27,662 nt of DNA, taken from positions 1 through 27,662 of the forward strand of contig DEWH01000003.1 in the NCBI GenBank assembly GCA_002363155.1, read 5' to 3'. The notes beneath the pieces were generated by a model that saw only the letters and a list, made by a program, of their open reading frames with translations, searched no databases and was not told the origin of the DNA. Below, one piece after another: positions 7,488 to 14,235 of the stretch. The position numbers and the translations under genes are program-made. Origin of the DNA: Ruminococcaceae bacterium UBA3215. GTDB taxonomy: Bacteria; Bacillota; Clostridia; Oscillospirales; Ruminococcaceae. The first letter of the stretch is position 1, and each line of letters opens with the position of its first letter.

Positions 7488-8021
7488 ATGGAACTTACCG
7501 AAAAAACGATAAACAGCGAGCTTAAATACAAGGGCAGCGTGATAGACGTTTACAGCGATACCGCCCTGCTTGAAAACGGCAAAGAAGCAAAGCGCGACGT
7601 AGTGCGCCACCCCGGCGGAGTGTGCATTGTCGCACTTACCGAAAACAACGATGTTTACTTCGTGAAGCAGTTCAGATATCCCCACGCGAAGGTACTGCTT
7701 GAGATCCCTGCCGGCAAGCTTGAATGGGGCGAGAGCCACCTTGAATGCGGAAAGCGGGAGCTGCACGAGGAAACGGGCTGCACGGCGGACGAATTCACAT
7801 ATCTCGGCTGTCTCTACCCTACCCCGGCTTACGACAGCGAAGTAATACACATGTATCTCGCCAAGGGTCTGCATCAGGATAAGCAGAAGCTTGACGATGA
7901 CGAGTTCCTCGAAGTTTATACCATTCCGCTGGATAAGGCAGTGGAAATGGTAATGAACAACGAGATCGAGGACGCAAAGACCCAGCTTGCGCTCTTAAAG
8001 GCTGCCAGACTGCTGGGCTGA
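7488..8021 (+). CDS. nudF: Nudix hydrolase, ADP-ribose pyrophosphatase type
   Basis: Hydrolyses ADP-ribose to AMP and ribose 5-phosphate, a cytoplasmic housecleaning reaction. The 177-residue length is normal. The Nudix box GX5EX7REUXEEXGU is seen as GKLEWGESHLECGKRELHEETG. The preceding VRHPGGVCIVAL and VKQFRYP segments and the later PTPAYDSEVIHMYLA are typical of the NudF/YqkG group, and the proline about 16 residues after the box supports ADP-ribose specificity. CAGGAGAAAAGACA precedes the ATG. Its last 27 bp overlap the end of spoVG on the other strand. Confidence 0.9.
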   Translation: MELTEKTINSELKYKGSVIDVYSDTALLENGKEAKRDVVRHPGGVCIVALTENNDVYFVKQFRYPHAKVLLEIPAGKLEWGESHLECGKRELHEETGCTADEFTYLGCLYPTPAYDSEVIHMYLAKGLHQDKQKLDDDEFLEVYTIPLDKAVEMVMNNEIEDAKTQLALLKAARLLG

Positions 8022-8273
8022 GACGTACTTTTCGTAAGCACTCATTATGCGGGCTTCTATCTCACCTCTTGCTTCCGGGCTTATGGGGTGGATTATATCG
8101 CGGAATACTCCCGCTTCATCACGGCGGCTCGGCATTGCCACAAAAACACGCTCGTCCCCCTGCACGATCTTGATGTCATGCACCGCGATAGCGTTATCGA
8201 CTGTCATCGAGACAACGGCTTTGAGCCTTCCGTCCTGCATCACTTTTCTTATCCTTATATCGCTTATGTTCAT
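7995..8273 (-). CDS. spoVG: SpoVG, RNA-binding regulator
   Basis: The 92-residue protein matches SpoVG across its length: MNISDIRIRKV at the start, LKAVVSMTVDNAIAVHDIKIVQGD in the middle, then FVAMPSRRDEAGVFRDIIHPISPEAR. SpoVG is a small dimeric RNA-binding protein that affects sporulation, septation and surface components in Firmicutes. AAGGAAGG lies 7 bp before the ATG. The gene converges on nudF and overlaps it by 27 bp, so neither has room for a private terminator. Confidence 0.95.
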   Translation of the reverse strand: MNISDIRIRKVMQDGRLKAVVSMTVDNAIAVHDIKIVQGDERVFVAMPSRRDEAGVFRDIIHPISPEARGEIEARIMSAYEKYVSAQQSGSL

Positions 8274-8306
8274 AAGAGCGACCTTCCTTTCGATTTTGTC
8301 ATTCTT

Positions 8307-8336
8307 ATTTTAAGCAGAATGATACATTTTATGCAA
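8307..8336 (-). promoter_or_regulatory. candidate spoVG promoter
   Basis: On the minus strand: TTGCAT (8331-8336), an 18-bp spacer, TAAAAT (8307-8312). This is a sigma-A-like match only. Bacillus spoVG uses sigma-H, and I could not find a convincing sigma-H site here. Confidence 0.4.
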
Positions 8337-8350
8337 GTTTCGGGAAAGTC

Positions 8351-8487
8351 TGCGCTTACGCGCTTGTCCTACGCGGACGGCGCCAGCCTGCGAGACTGCG
8401 CTTGCGCGCTTTGTCCTACGCGGACAGCGCCAGCCTACGCGGCTGGATCGCGCCAGCGTGACGCTGGACCCGGATCCGTAACACGGA
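8351..8487 (+). repeat. hairpin-train intergenic repeat, copy 1 (partly duplicated)
   Basis: A row of short palindromes: GTCC-tacgc-GGAC (8413-8425), CCAGCC-tacgc-GGCTGG (8430-8446), CCAGCGT-g-ACGCTGG (8453-8467), TCCGT-aac-ACGGA (8475-8487). The first part (GTCCTACGCGGAC plus GCGCCAGCCTGCGAGACTG) is also present once more upstream, at 8366-8396. A second copy of the element lies at 9995-10088 in the same orientation, so murC is bracketed by the two. No open reading frame is supported here. Confidence 0.8.
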
Positions 8488-8536
8488 AATCTGAAAGATG
8501 TATAATGTTTTACAGACAGTGAATAATTTATATAAA
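8478..8536 (+). promoter_or_regulatory. candidate murC promoters
   Basis: Two partial matches: GTAACA (8478) - 17 bp - TATAAT (8501-8506), and TTTACA (8509) - 16 bp - TATAAA (8531-8536). Either could drive murC at 8593. The first would have its -35 inside the end of the hairpin-train repeat. Confidence 0.4.
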
Positions 8537-8592
8537 TAACACACTTCCGCTTTCGCGCGGAGTCGAAACCGGGACACATGAGGAGACAGCAT

Positions 8593-9972
8593 ATGGAAAA
8601 CTTTCTTAAAGGCAAGAAGCACATACACTTTATCGGCATAGGCGGGAGCGGAATGTACCCGCTGGCACAGATACTTCACAAGCAGGGGTATTACCTTACC
8701 GGCTCGGACAACAACGAGACCGAGACGCTGAAAGCTGTACGCGCTATGGGGATACCGGTCTATATGGGGCAGAGAGCCGAGAATATCGAAGGCGCAGACC
8801 TCATCGTCCATACCGCGGCGATAATGGCTGACAACCCGGAGCTTATTGCAGCAAAAGCAAGCGGAGTGACCGTTATCGAGCGTTCTATACTGCTCGGACT
8901 TGTAACGAGCATGTACGATAACGCTGTGTGCGTATGCGGCACCCACGGCAAGACTACGACTACCTCCATGCTCACACATATCTTCCTTGCAGACGGAAAT
9001 GACCTTACCGCAGTCATCGGCGGAAAGCTGAAAGCCATAGGCGGAAGCGGCATCTGCGGCACAAGCGATACCATGGTCTGCGAAGCATGCGAGTTCGTTG
9101 ACACTTTTTTAAAGCTGTACCCCGACACGGCTGTGGTACTGAATATCGACTGCGATCACCTCGACTACTTCAAGACGATGGAGAATATGAAGCGCTCTTT
9201 CACAAAGTTCTGCGAGATGACAACAAAGACAATCGTTTATAACGGCGATGATGCGAATACAGTCGAAGCGGTCTCTGCCGCGGATACGAAAGCCCGGCTC
9301 GTGACATTCGGGCGCGGCAGCAAGAACGACTACTACCCCATGAACATCAGCCACATCTCTGATTTCAATACAGAGTTTGAGCTGTATCATTCCGGTGAGC
9401 TTGTGGGAAAAGCTGCAATACACGTTCCCGGCGAGCATAACGTGCTGAATGCCGTAGCAGCTATTGCTGCTGCACTTGAGAACGGCTGCAGATTTGAAAG
9501 CGCGGTAAAGGGACTCTCTGAGTTTCACGGAGCAGTGCGCAGATTTGAGAAGCTCTCGGAAGTGAACGGCATCACGTTTGTTGACGACTACGCCCACCAC
9601 CCAACCGAGGTAAAGTCTCTGCTTGAAACGGCAAAAGCTATGAATTTCAAGCGTGTCTGGGCTGTCCACCAGCCTTTCACCTACTCCCGTACAGCCACAC
9701 TTCTGAACGAGTTCGCAGACGCGCTGAAGATCGCGGATAAGGTAGTGCTGACCGAGATAATGGGAAGCCGCGAAAAGAACACCTACAACATCTATTCCAA
9801 AGACCTTGCCGAGAAGATAGAAGGAGCCGTGTGGTTCCCGACATTCGACGAAGTCGCGGACTACGTCGTAAAGAACGCGGAGAGCGGTGATCTTGTGCTG
9901 ACTTTCGGCTGCGGTGACGTATATAAAGTCGGCTACCTCATGATCGAAAAACTCGGCGGTAAGCTGTTATAA
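8593..9972 (+). CDS. murC: UDP-N-acetylmuramate--L-alanine ligase
   Basis: Adds L-alanine to UDP-MurNAc, the first amino-acid step of cytoplasmic peptidoglycan precursor synthesis. The 459-residue protein opens with the Rossmann glycine motif HFIGIGGSGMYPLA. The ATP-binding loop is CGTHGKTTTTSML, followed by CEACEFVDTFLKLYP, NIDCDHLDYF, the GEHNVLNAVAAIAAAL domain-three junction, and DDYAHHPTEV with VHQPFTYSRT near the C-terminus. The CEACEF version of the central motif is common in clostridia. The start is the ATG at 8593 because GAGGAGA sits 6 bp upstream; the ATG at 8578 overlaps that site. The gene stands alone, flanked by repeats, and ends before a terminator. Confidence 0.95.
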   Translation: MENFLKGKKHIHFIGIGGSGMYPLAQILHKQGYYLTGSDNNETETLKAVRAMGIPVYMGQRAENIEGADLIVHTAAIMADNPELIAAKASGVTVIERSILLGLVTSMYDNAVCVCGTHGKTTTTSMLTHIFLADGNDLTAVIGGKLKAIGGSGICGTSDTMVCEACEFVDTFLKLYPDTAVVLNIDCDHLDYFKTMENMKRSFTKFCEMTTKTIVYNGDDANTVEAVSAADTKARLVTFGRGSKNDYYPMNISHISDFNTEFELYHSGELVGKAAIHVPGEHNVLNAVAAIAAALENGCRFESAVKGLSEFHGAVRRFEKLSEVNGITFVDDYAHHPTEVKSLLETAKAMNFKRVWAVHQPFTYSRTATLLNEFADALKIADKVVLTEIMGSREKNTYNIYSKDLAEKIEGAVWFPTFDEVADYVVKNAESGDLVLTFGCGDVYKVGYLMIEKLGGKLL

Positions 9973-9994
9973 GGGGCGACTGCCTGCTATTCCT

Positions 9995-10088
9995 GCTGCG
10001 CTCACGCGCTTTGTCCTGCGCGGACAGCGCCAGCCTATGCGGCTGGACCGCACCAGCGTGACGCTGGACCCTTGTCCCGTTATACGGA
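9995..10088 (+). repeat. hairpin-train intergenic repeat, copy 2
   Basis: Same order of palindromes as copy 1: GTCC-tgcgc-GGAC, CCAGCC-tatgc-GGCTGG, CCAGCGT-g-ACGCTGG, TCCCGT-tat-ACGGA. It lies in the murC 3' region, in direct orientation to the copy before murC. Confidence 0.8.
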
Positions 10089-10137
10089 TATTCACGGATC
10101 CCGGACAGAATAAAAATACATCTGAATAAAAGAACAG

Positions 10138-10176
10138 CCTCTCTGCATTTTTCGGCAGAGAGGTTTGTTTCTTTTT
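10138..10176. terminator. bidirectional terminator between murC and the Cys-rich gene
   Basis: Nine-bp stem CCTCTCTGC / GCAGAGAGG with an 8-nt loop. On the plus strand it is followed by TTTGTTTCTTTTT; on the minus strand by CTGTTCTTTTATT. It can end both convergent transcripts. Confidence 0.85.
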
Positions 10177-10227
10177 CGTATCATCTTTTCACAGACTTGC
10201 AATGCTCCGTTTTACGGTCACAGCGCG

Positions 10228-10248
10228 GCGGGGCGCACCCCGCGCCCC
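10228..10248. repeat. GC-rich alternative hairpin downstream of the Cys-rich gene
   Basis: Two mutually exclusive perfect stems overlap here: GCGGGG-cgca-CCCCGC (10228-10243) and GGGGCGC-acccc-GCGCCCC (10230-10248). It lies in the presumed 3' untranslated region of the small minus-strand gene. Otherwise the stretch 10177-10281 shows nothing I can identify. Confidence 0.45.
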
Positions 10249-10281
10249 GGCACCGCCTGTGAAGGCGCGCGTCAGCGCCGC

Positions 10282-10416
10282 TCAGCAGCCGCAGTTGTTG
10301 TCACAGCCGCAGTTGTTTCCGCAGTTGTTGCCGCAGCCGAGAATGTTGCCGTTGCCGCAGCAAAGGAACAGGAGAATGATGATGATAGCGAGTGTACAGT
10401 TGTTATTTCCGCACAT
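10282..10416 (-). CDS. cysteine/asparagine/glycine-rich small membrane protein, 44 residues
   Basis: A small gene on the minus strand with ATG at 10416 and TGA at 10282. It is supported by CCGGAGG 9 bp upstream and by its striking composition. The protein begins MCGNNNCT, has one hydrophobic segment (LAIIIILLFL, residues 9-18) flanked by Cys-Cys, and ends in repeats CGNNCGNNCGCDNNCGC. It has ten cysteines in 44 residues. The layout (tiny, one membrane segment, Gly/Asn/Cys-rich tail) recalls small sporulation or coat-associated peptides, but I cannot assign a family. It shares its upstream region, with an 18-bp palindrome, with clpC-spmAB, and ends at the bidirectional terminator. Metal binding or disulphide cross-linking is possible but inferred. 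Confidence 0.72.
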   Translation of the reverse strand: MCGNNNCTLAIIIILLFLCCGNGNILGCGNNCGNNCGCDNNCGC

Positions 10417-10444
10417 AATATGTTTCCTCCGGTTGATTAATTAT

Positions 10445-10462
10445 TTATGAAACGTTTCATAA
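10445..10462. promoter_or_regulatory. 18-bp perfect palindrome, LacI-family-type operator candidate
   Basis: TTATGAAACGTTTCATAA is an exact palindrome with the central CG and TGAAACGTTTCA core typical of LacI/GalR-family operators and close to CcpA cre sites. It lies 29 bp before the Cys-rich gene (minus) and about 80 bp before clpC (plus), next to AT-rich -10-like TATAAT at 10463-10468. It could control one or both. Confidence 0.5.
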
Positions 10463-10490
10463 TATAATATATGACAGACATCGAAAAATG

Positions 10491-10526
10491 TTACCTGTCG
10501 GCGAAAAAAATATGCGGTACAGGTAA
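10491..10526. repeat. inverted repeat in the clpC leader
   Basis: TTACCTGT (10491-10498) and its exact inverse ACAGGTAA (10519-10526), with a 20-nt A-rich loop, sit just before the ribosome site of clpC. It could be an RNA hairpin or a second protein-binding site. Confidence 0.4.
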
Positions 10527-10543
10527 ATTTCCGGAGGGACAGA

Positions 10544-12916
10544 ATGATCGAATTCAGAGGCTTTACCGAAAAAGCAAACTCCGCGCTCAACAAGGGCGTA
10601 AACGCGGCAATGGAAATGGGGCATACCTATATAGGGAGCGAGCATATCCTCTATGGGCTGCTCTGTGAAGAAAACAGCGCCGCCTTTGCAGCGCTCACAA
10701 AGTACGGCATCTGCGGCAGTGAGATACTGCGCAGGATCGAAAGCACTGTCGGAAAAGGTGTGGCAACACGGCTCACCTCCGCAGATATCACCCCAAGAAG
10801 CAGAAAGATACTTGAAAGCGCACTGAGCGGTTCGAGAAACGAGGGCGGATCCTTCGTCGGCACCGAGCATATCCTGCTCGCATTGCTCCGGGACGAGAGC
10901 TGCAGCGGAGCAATGATGCTCAAAGAGCTGGGCGCGGATATACGGCAGATATCCCGTGACTGCTCCGCGGCTCCCCATAACGGCGGGATCGCAAATGCAC
11001 CGGATAAGGAATACCGCAGCAGCGTGCTTGACCGGTTCGGGACAGACCTTACCCGTCTTGCAGCAGAAGGCAGGCTCGACCCTGTGATAGCGCGCGACAG
11101 GGAGATAAACGAGGCTCTGCGCATACTTATATGCCGCCGCAAGAACAATCCCTGCCTTATCGGGGCAAGCGGTGTCGGCAAGACCGCCATAGCCGAAGGG
11201 ATCGCCCTGCGAACCGCGGCAGGAGATGTGCCGGAGGGGCTTGAAAACGTGCGCATTTTCAGTCTCGATCTTTCGGCGGTGGTTGCGGGCGCGAAATACC
11301 GCGGAGACTTTGAGGAGCGGATAAAGGCGATAACCGATGAGGTCAGAAACAGCGGGAATACTATACTTTTTATAGATGAGATACACACAATTGCAGGTGC
11401 CGGTGCAGCAGAGGGAGCAATAGACGCGGCAAATATACTGAAACCGGTGCTTGCGAGAGGTGAGATACGCGTTATCGGCGCGACGACAGCTGACGAATAC
11501 AGGCGCTTCATCGAAAAGGACGCGGCTCTTGCAAGACGTTTCCGCCCCGTATATACCGAGGAGCCGGACGAAGCTTCCGCGATCGCTATTCTTGAAGGTA
11601 TCCGGAAAAAGTATGAGGAGCATCACGGAGTACGGCTTGACGACACAGCTCTTGAAGCCGCTGTAAAGCTTTCGGTGCGGTATATGGAGGACAGGAAACT
11701 GCCGGACAAGGCGATAGATCTGATAGACGAGAGCTGTGCGGCGGTCCGGCTCGGCGCGGCAGACGGCAGCGGTGCGATGCTTTTGGGGATAAAACAGCGC
11801 ATCGACGAGCTTGCAAGCGAAAAGGAAAAAGCTGTGATAATGCAGGATTTCGAGCTTGCGGCAGAAATACGCGACCGTGAAAAGACAGTGAATGCGCAGT
11901 ACGAGGAGCTGCTTTCAGAAAGGAAATGCCGGAACGAAAAGCCGGTCATCACATCGCGAGATATCGCCGCTTCCCTTGAACGGATAACGGGCATATCGGC
12001 GGCAGAAGTGCTTAAAGATGACACGGGACGGGTAATGGGGCTCGAAGATGAACTGCGCCGGGAGATAATCGGACAGGACAGCGCAGTGCGAGCCGTTGCC
12101 GCGGCGGTAAGGCGCAGCCGTTCCGGCATCTCCCGCCGTGACAGACCGATAGGCAGCTTCATTTTCGCGGGACCCACCGGTGTCGGAAAAACGGGATTGT
12201 CGAAAGCACTTTCCCGGGCAATGTTCGGGAAAGATGACGCTTTGATAAGATTCGACATGTCAGAATATATGGAAAAGCACAGCGTTTCGGGACTTATCGG
12301 ATCTCCCGCCGGATATGTGGGCTATGAGGACGGCGGACGCCTCATAGAAGCGGTAAAGCGCAGACCGTACAGTGTTCTGCTCTTCGATGAGATCGAAAAA
12401 GCGCACCCGGACGTGCTGGATCTGCTCCTTCAGGTGCTTGATGACGGGCATCTGACTGCCGCGGACGGTACACGGGTAAGCCTAAAAAACTGCATAATTA
12501 TAATGACGACAAATGTCGGAGCGAGAGCTTCCGAGGAAAAAAAGCCGGCTGTCGGATTTATTTCCGGGGAAAGCGAAAAATACGATGACATTATTAAAGC
12601 CGAGCTTGCCAGAACTTTCCGTCCGGAATTCATCAACCGCGTGGACGAGATAGCGGTATTTTCGCGGCTTTCAGAGGATTCAGCCGAGCTTATCTGCCGA
12701 AAAATGATATCCGGGCTGACCGAGCGAGCAGCCGAAAGGGGTATTACATTAACATTAACTGACGAGGCGGTAAAAAAGCTTGCAAAACTCGGATTCAGCG
12801 AGAAATACGGCGCGCGCGAGATGCAGAGGACGATCATAAAGCATATCGAGGACCCTCTCGCGGAAAAGGTGCTTGCCGGCGAAACGAATGTAACGTTCAG
12901 CGAAGAGGATATATAA
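10544..12916 (+). CDS. clpC: ClpC-type AAA+ unfoldase
   Basis: Hsp100 unfoldase that feeds proteins to ClpP in the cytoplasm. The 790 residues contain a double Clp-N domain (1-140, starting MIEFRGFTEKANSALN), Walker A GASGVGKT at 207-214, Walker B ILFIDEIHT at 274-282, a UVR-like coiled segment (MQDFELAAEIRDREKTV, ~433-449), second Walker A GPTGVGKT at 543-550, and Walker B LLFDEIEKAHPDV. The ClpP-docking loop VGF is present as PAVGFIS after TTNVGARASEEKK. The GGAGGGACAG ribosome site precedes the ATG. The usual ctsR-mcsA-mcsB partners are absent; it leads into spmA-spmB instead, so this may be an additional ClpC linked to sporulation (inference). Confidence 0.92.
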   Translation: MIEFRGFTEKANSALNKGVNAAMEMGHTYIGSEHILYGLLCEENSAAFAALTKYGICGSEILRRIESTVGKGVATRLTSADITPRSRKILESALSGSRNEGGSFVGTEHILLALLRDESCSGAMMLKELGADIRQISRDCSAAPHNGGIANAPDKEYRSSVLDRFGTDLTRLAAEGRLDPVIARDREINEALRILICRRKNNPCLIGASGVGKTAIAEGIALRTAAGDVPEGLENVRIFSLDLSAVVAGAKYRGDFEERIKAITDEVRNSGNTILFIDEIHTIAGAGAAEGAIDAANILKPVLARGEIRVIGATTADEYRRFIEKDAALARRFRPVYTEEPDEASAIAILEGIRKKYEEHHGVRLDDTALEAAVKLSVRYMEDRKLPDKAIDLIDESCAAVRLGAADGSGAMLLGIKQRIDELASEKEKAVIMQDFELAAEIRDREKTVNAQYEELLSERKCRNEKPVITSRDIAASLERITGISAAEVLKDDTGRVMGLEDELRREIIGQDSAVRAVAAAVRRSRSGISRRDRPIGSFIFAGPTGVGKTGLSKALSRAMFGKDDALIRFDMSEYMEKHSVSGLIGSPAGYVGYEDGGRLIEAVKRRPYSVLLFDEIEKAHPDVLDLLLQVLDDGHLTAADGTRVSLKNCIIIMTTNVGARASEEKKPAVGFISGESEKYDDIIKAELARTFRPEFINRVDEIAVFSRLSEDSAELICRKMISGLTERAAERGITLTLTDEAVKKLAKLGFSEKYGAREMQRTIIKHIEDPLAEKVLAGETNVTFSEEDI

Positions 12917-12966
12917 TGAATGACCGGTTCCCCGCCCGCATATAATTGCAGGAGGGGGACTGCGCT

Positions 12967-13563
12967 ATGATGAAGTGGATAATGACGGGGCTGATAGTGC
13001 TGTCGGCTGTGTTTGCGGCACTCACCGGGAACATGGGCAGCCTTACGACTGCGTTTCTGGAGGAATGCGGCGGCGCGGTACAGCTCGCTATATCGCTGAC
13101 CGGGATAATCGCGCTTTGGAGCGGGATCATGCGTGTGGCGCAAAGCTCCGGGCTGACCGGAAAGCTGGCAAAGCTTGCTGAACCGGTGTTGTCGAAACTG
13201 TTCGGAGGTCTGGAACGCGGCGGAAAGGCGATGCAGTACATAACGCTGAACATCACCGCGAACATACTCGGTCTCGGAAACGCATCAACGCCTTTCGGTA
13301 TCGCGGCAATGCGGGAAATAGAGCGCGAGGAGCATAATCCCGAGCCGGAAAAAGCCTCACATAACATGATCGTGCTGACGGTGATGAATACTGCGAGCCT
13401 GCAGCTTATCCCGACTACCGCCGCCGCACTCCGGCTTGCGCACGGCTCTGCCGATCCTATGGAGATACTGCCCTGCGTATGGGTAACATCGGTCTGTGCG
13501 CTTTCCGCGGCTCTGACCGCAGCTGCTGTCTGCCGCGCTTTAAGCAGGAGGAAACGGCTTTGA
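12967..13563 (+). CDS. spmA: spore maturation protein A
   Basis: Integral membrane protein of the nucleoside-recognition (Gate) family. With SpmB it is needed for full dehydration of the spore core in Bacillus and Clostridium. The 198-residue protein has several hydrophobic helices and the family segment ITLNITANILGLGNASTPFGIAAM, followed by MIVLTVMNTASLQLIPTTAAALR. The start is the ATG at 12967 because AGGAGGGGG ends about 8 bp upstream; an in-frame TTG at 12946 lies before that site. Its stop overlaps the spmB start by two bases, so the two are translationally coupled. Confidence 0.93.
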   Translation: MMKWIMTGLIVLSAVFAALTGNMGSLTTAFLEECGGAVQLAISLTGIIALWSGIMRVAQSSGLTGKLAKLAEPVLSKLFGGLERGGKAMQYITLNITANILGLGNASTPFGIAAMREIEREEHNPEPEKASHNMIVLTVMNTASLQLIPTTAAALRLAHGSADPMEILPCVWVTSVCALSAALTAAAVCRALSRRKRL

Positions 13564-14075
13564 ACATATCCGATCTTGTTATCCCGCTGATATTTGCGGG
13601 GGTGCTGATATATGGAGTATGCACGAAAACGGACGTTTTCGCGGAATTCACGGAGGGCGTAAAGGACGGATTAAAGACGGTATATGACATCTTCCCGTCG
13701 CTGTTCTGCCTTGTCATCTCGGTAGCCGCATTCCGCGCGTCCGGCGGTGCGGAGCTGCTCACAGAACTGCTGTCACCGGCGCTGAATGCCGTTGGATTCC
13801 CGCCGGAGTGCGCCGAGCTGATCCTGCTCCGCCCATTTTCCGGGAGCGGTGCGATCGCGGTATTTGAGCGGGTTCTGACAGCCTGCGGTCCCGACAGCAT
13901 CGCCGGACGTACTGCATCGGTGATACTCGGAAGCAGCGAGACTACGTTCTACACGCTGTCTGTGTATTTCGCAGCCGTAAAGGCGAAAAAGACCCGTTAC
14001 GCACTGCTCTGTGCGCTTGTGGGAGATTTTGTCTGCGCAGCGGTGAGTGCTGTCGCTGTAAGAATGATGCTCTGA
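13560..14075 (+). CDS. spmB: spore maturation protein B, TTG start
   Basis: Partner of SpmA in spore core dehydration, also of the nucleoside-recognition family. The 171-residue protein begins MNISDLVIPLIFAGVLIYGVC and contains FTEGVKDGLKTVYDIFPSLFCLVI, LLRPFSGSGAIAVFERVL and ILGSSETTFYTLSVYFAAV, all family signatures. The TTG at 13560 is the start: it overlaps the spmA TGA, AGGAGG is 8 bp upstream, and the length then fits the Bacillus protein (~178). An ATG at 13479 in the same frame lies inside spmA and would add an unrelated 27 residues. Confidence 0.93.
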   Translation: MNISDLVIPLIFAGVLIYGVCTKTDVFAEFTEGVKDGLKTVYDIFPSLFCLVISVAAFRASGGAELLTELLSPALNAVGFPPECAELILLRPFSGSGAIAVFERVLTACGPDSIAGRTASVILGSSETTFYTLSVYFAAVKAKKTRYALLCALVGDFVCAAVSAVAVRMML

Positions 14076-14095
14076 GAAGACGCTTCGCTTGAGAC

Positions 14096-14170
14096 CCGGG
14101 CGCTGCCCGGACCCGCCAGCTCCCTTTGAAAAAGGGGGCTGGACCCCCTAAACAAGTCCCGTAAAACGGA
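14096..14170 (+). repeat. hairpin-train intergenic repeat, second type
   Basis: Palindromes in a row: CCGGGC-gct-GCCCGG (14096-14110), CAGCtCCCTTT-gaa-AAAGGGgGCTG (14117-14141), TCCCGT-aaa-ACGGA (14157-14170). The last module is shared with the repeats flanking murC; the middle one recurs at 26850-26886. Confidence 0.7.
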
Positions 14171-14196
14171 ACTTTATCAGATTCTGCGTTAATTTT

Positions 14197-14234
14197 AAAA
14201 AAACCGCTGAATGCTTACGCATTCAGCGGTTTTT
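14197..14234. terminator. bidirectional terminator between spmB and the pilin-like gene
   Basis: Perfect 15-bp stem AAAACCGCTGAATGC / GCATTCAGCGGTTTT with a TTAC loop and A/T runs on both sides. It ends spmAB on the plus strand and the pilin-like cluster on the minus strand. Confidence 0.9.
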
Positions 14235-14235
14235 G

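Noticed and set aside
8351..8487. Possible CRISPR array or rho-independent terminator cluster
   Set aside because: The units are adjoining palindromes of different sequence with no spacers, and no T-runs follow them.
10165..10450. Two plus-strand frames over the Cys-rich gene region
   Set aside because: One begins inside the terminator tail and both encode low-complexity Ala/Val or Pro/Gln runs, which are the complement of the Cys-rich repeats. The minus-strand gene explains the sequence better.
10471..10668. A 65-codon frame overlapping the clpC start
   Set aside because: It has no ribosome site and reads through the clpC leader hairpin and N-terminus in another frame.
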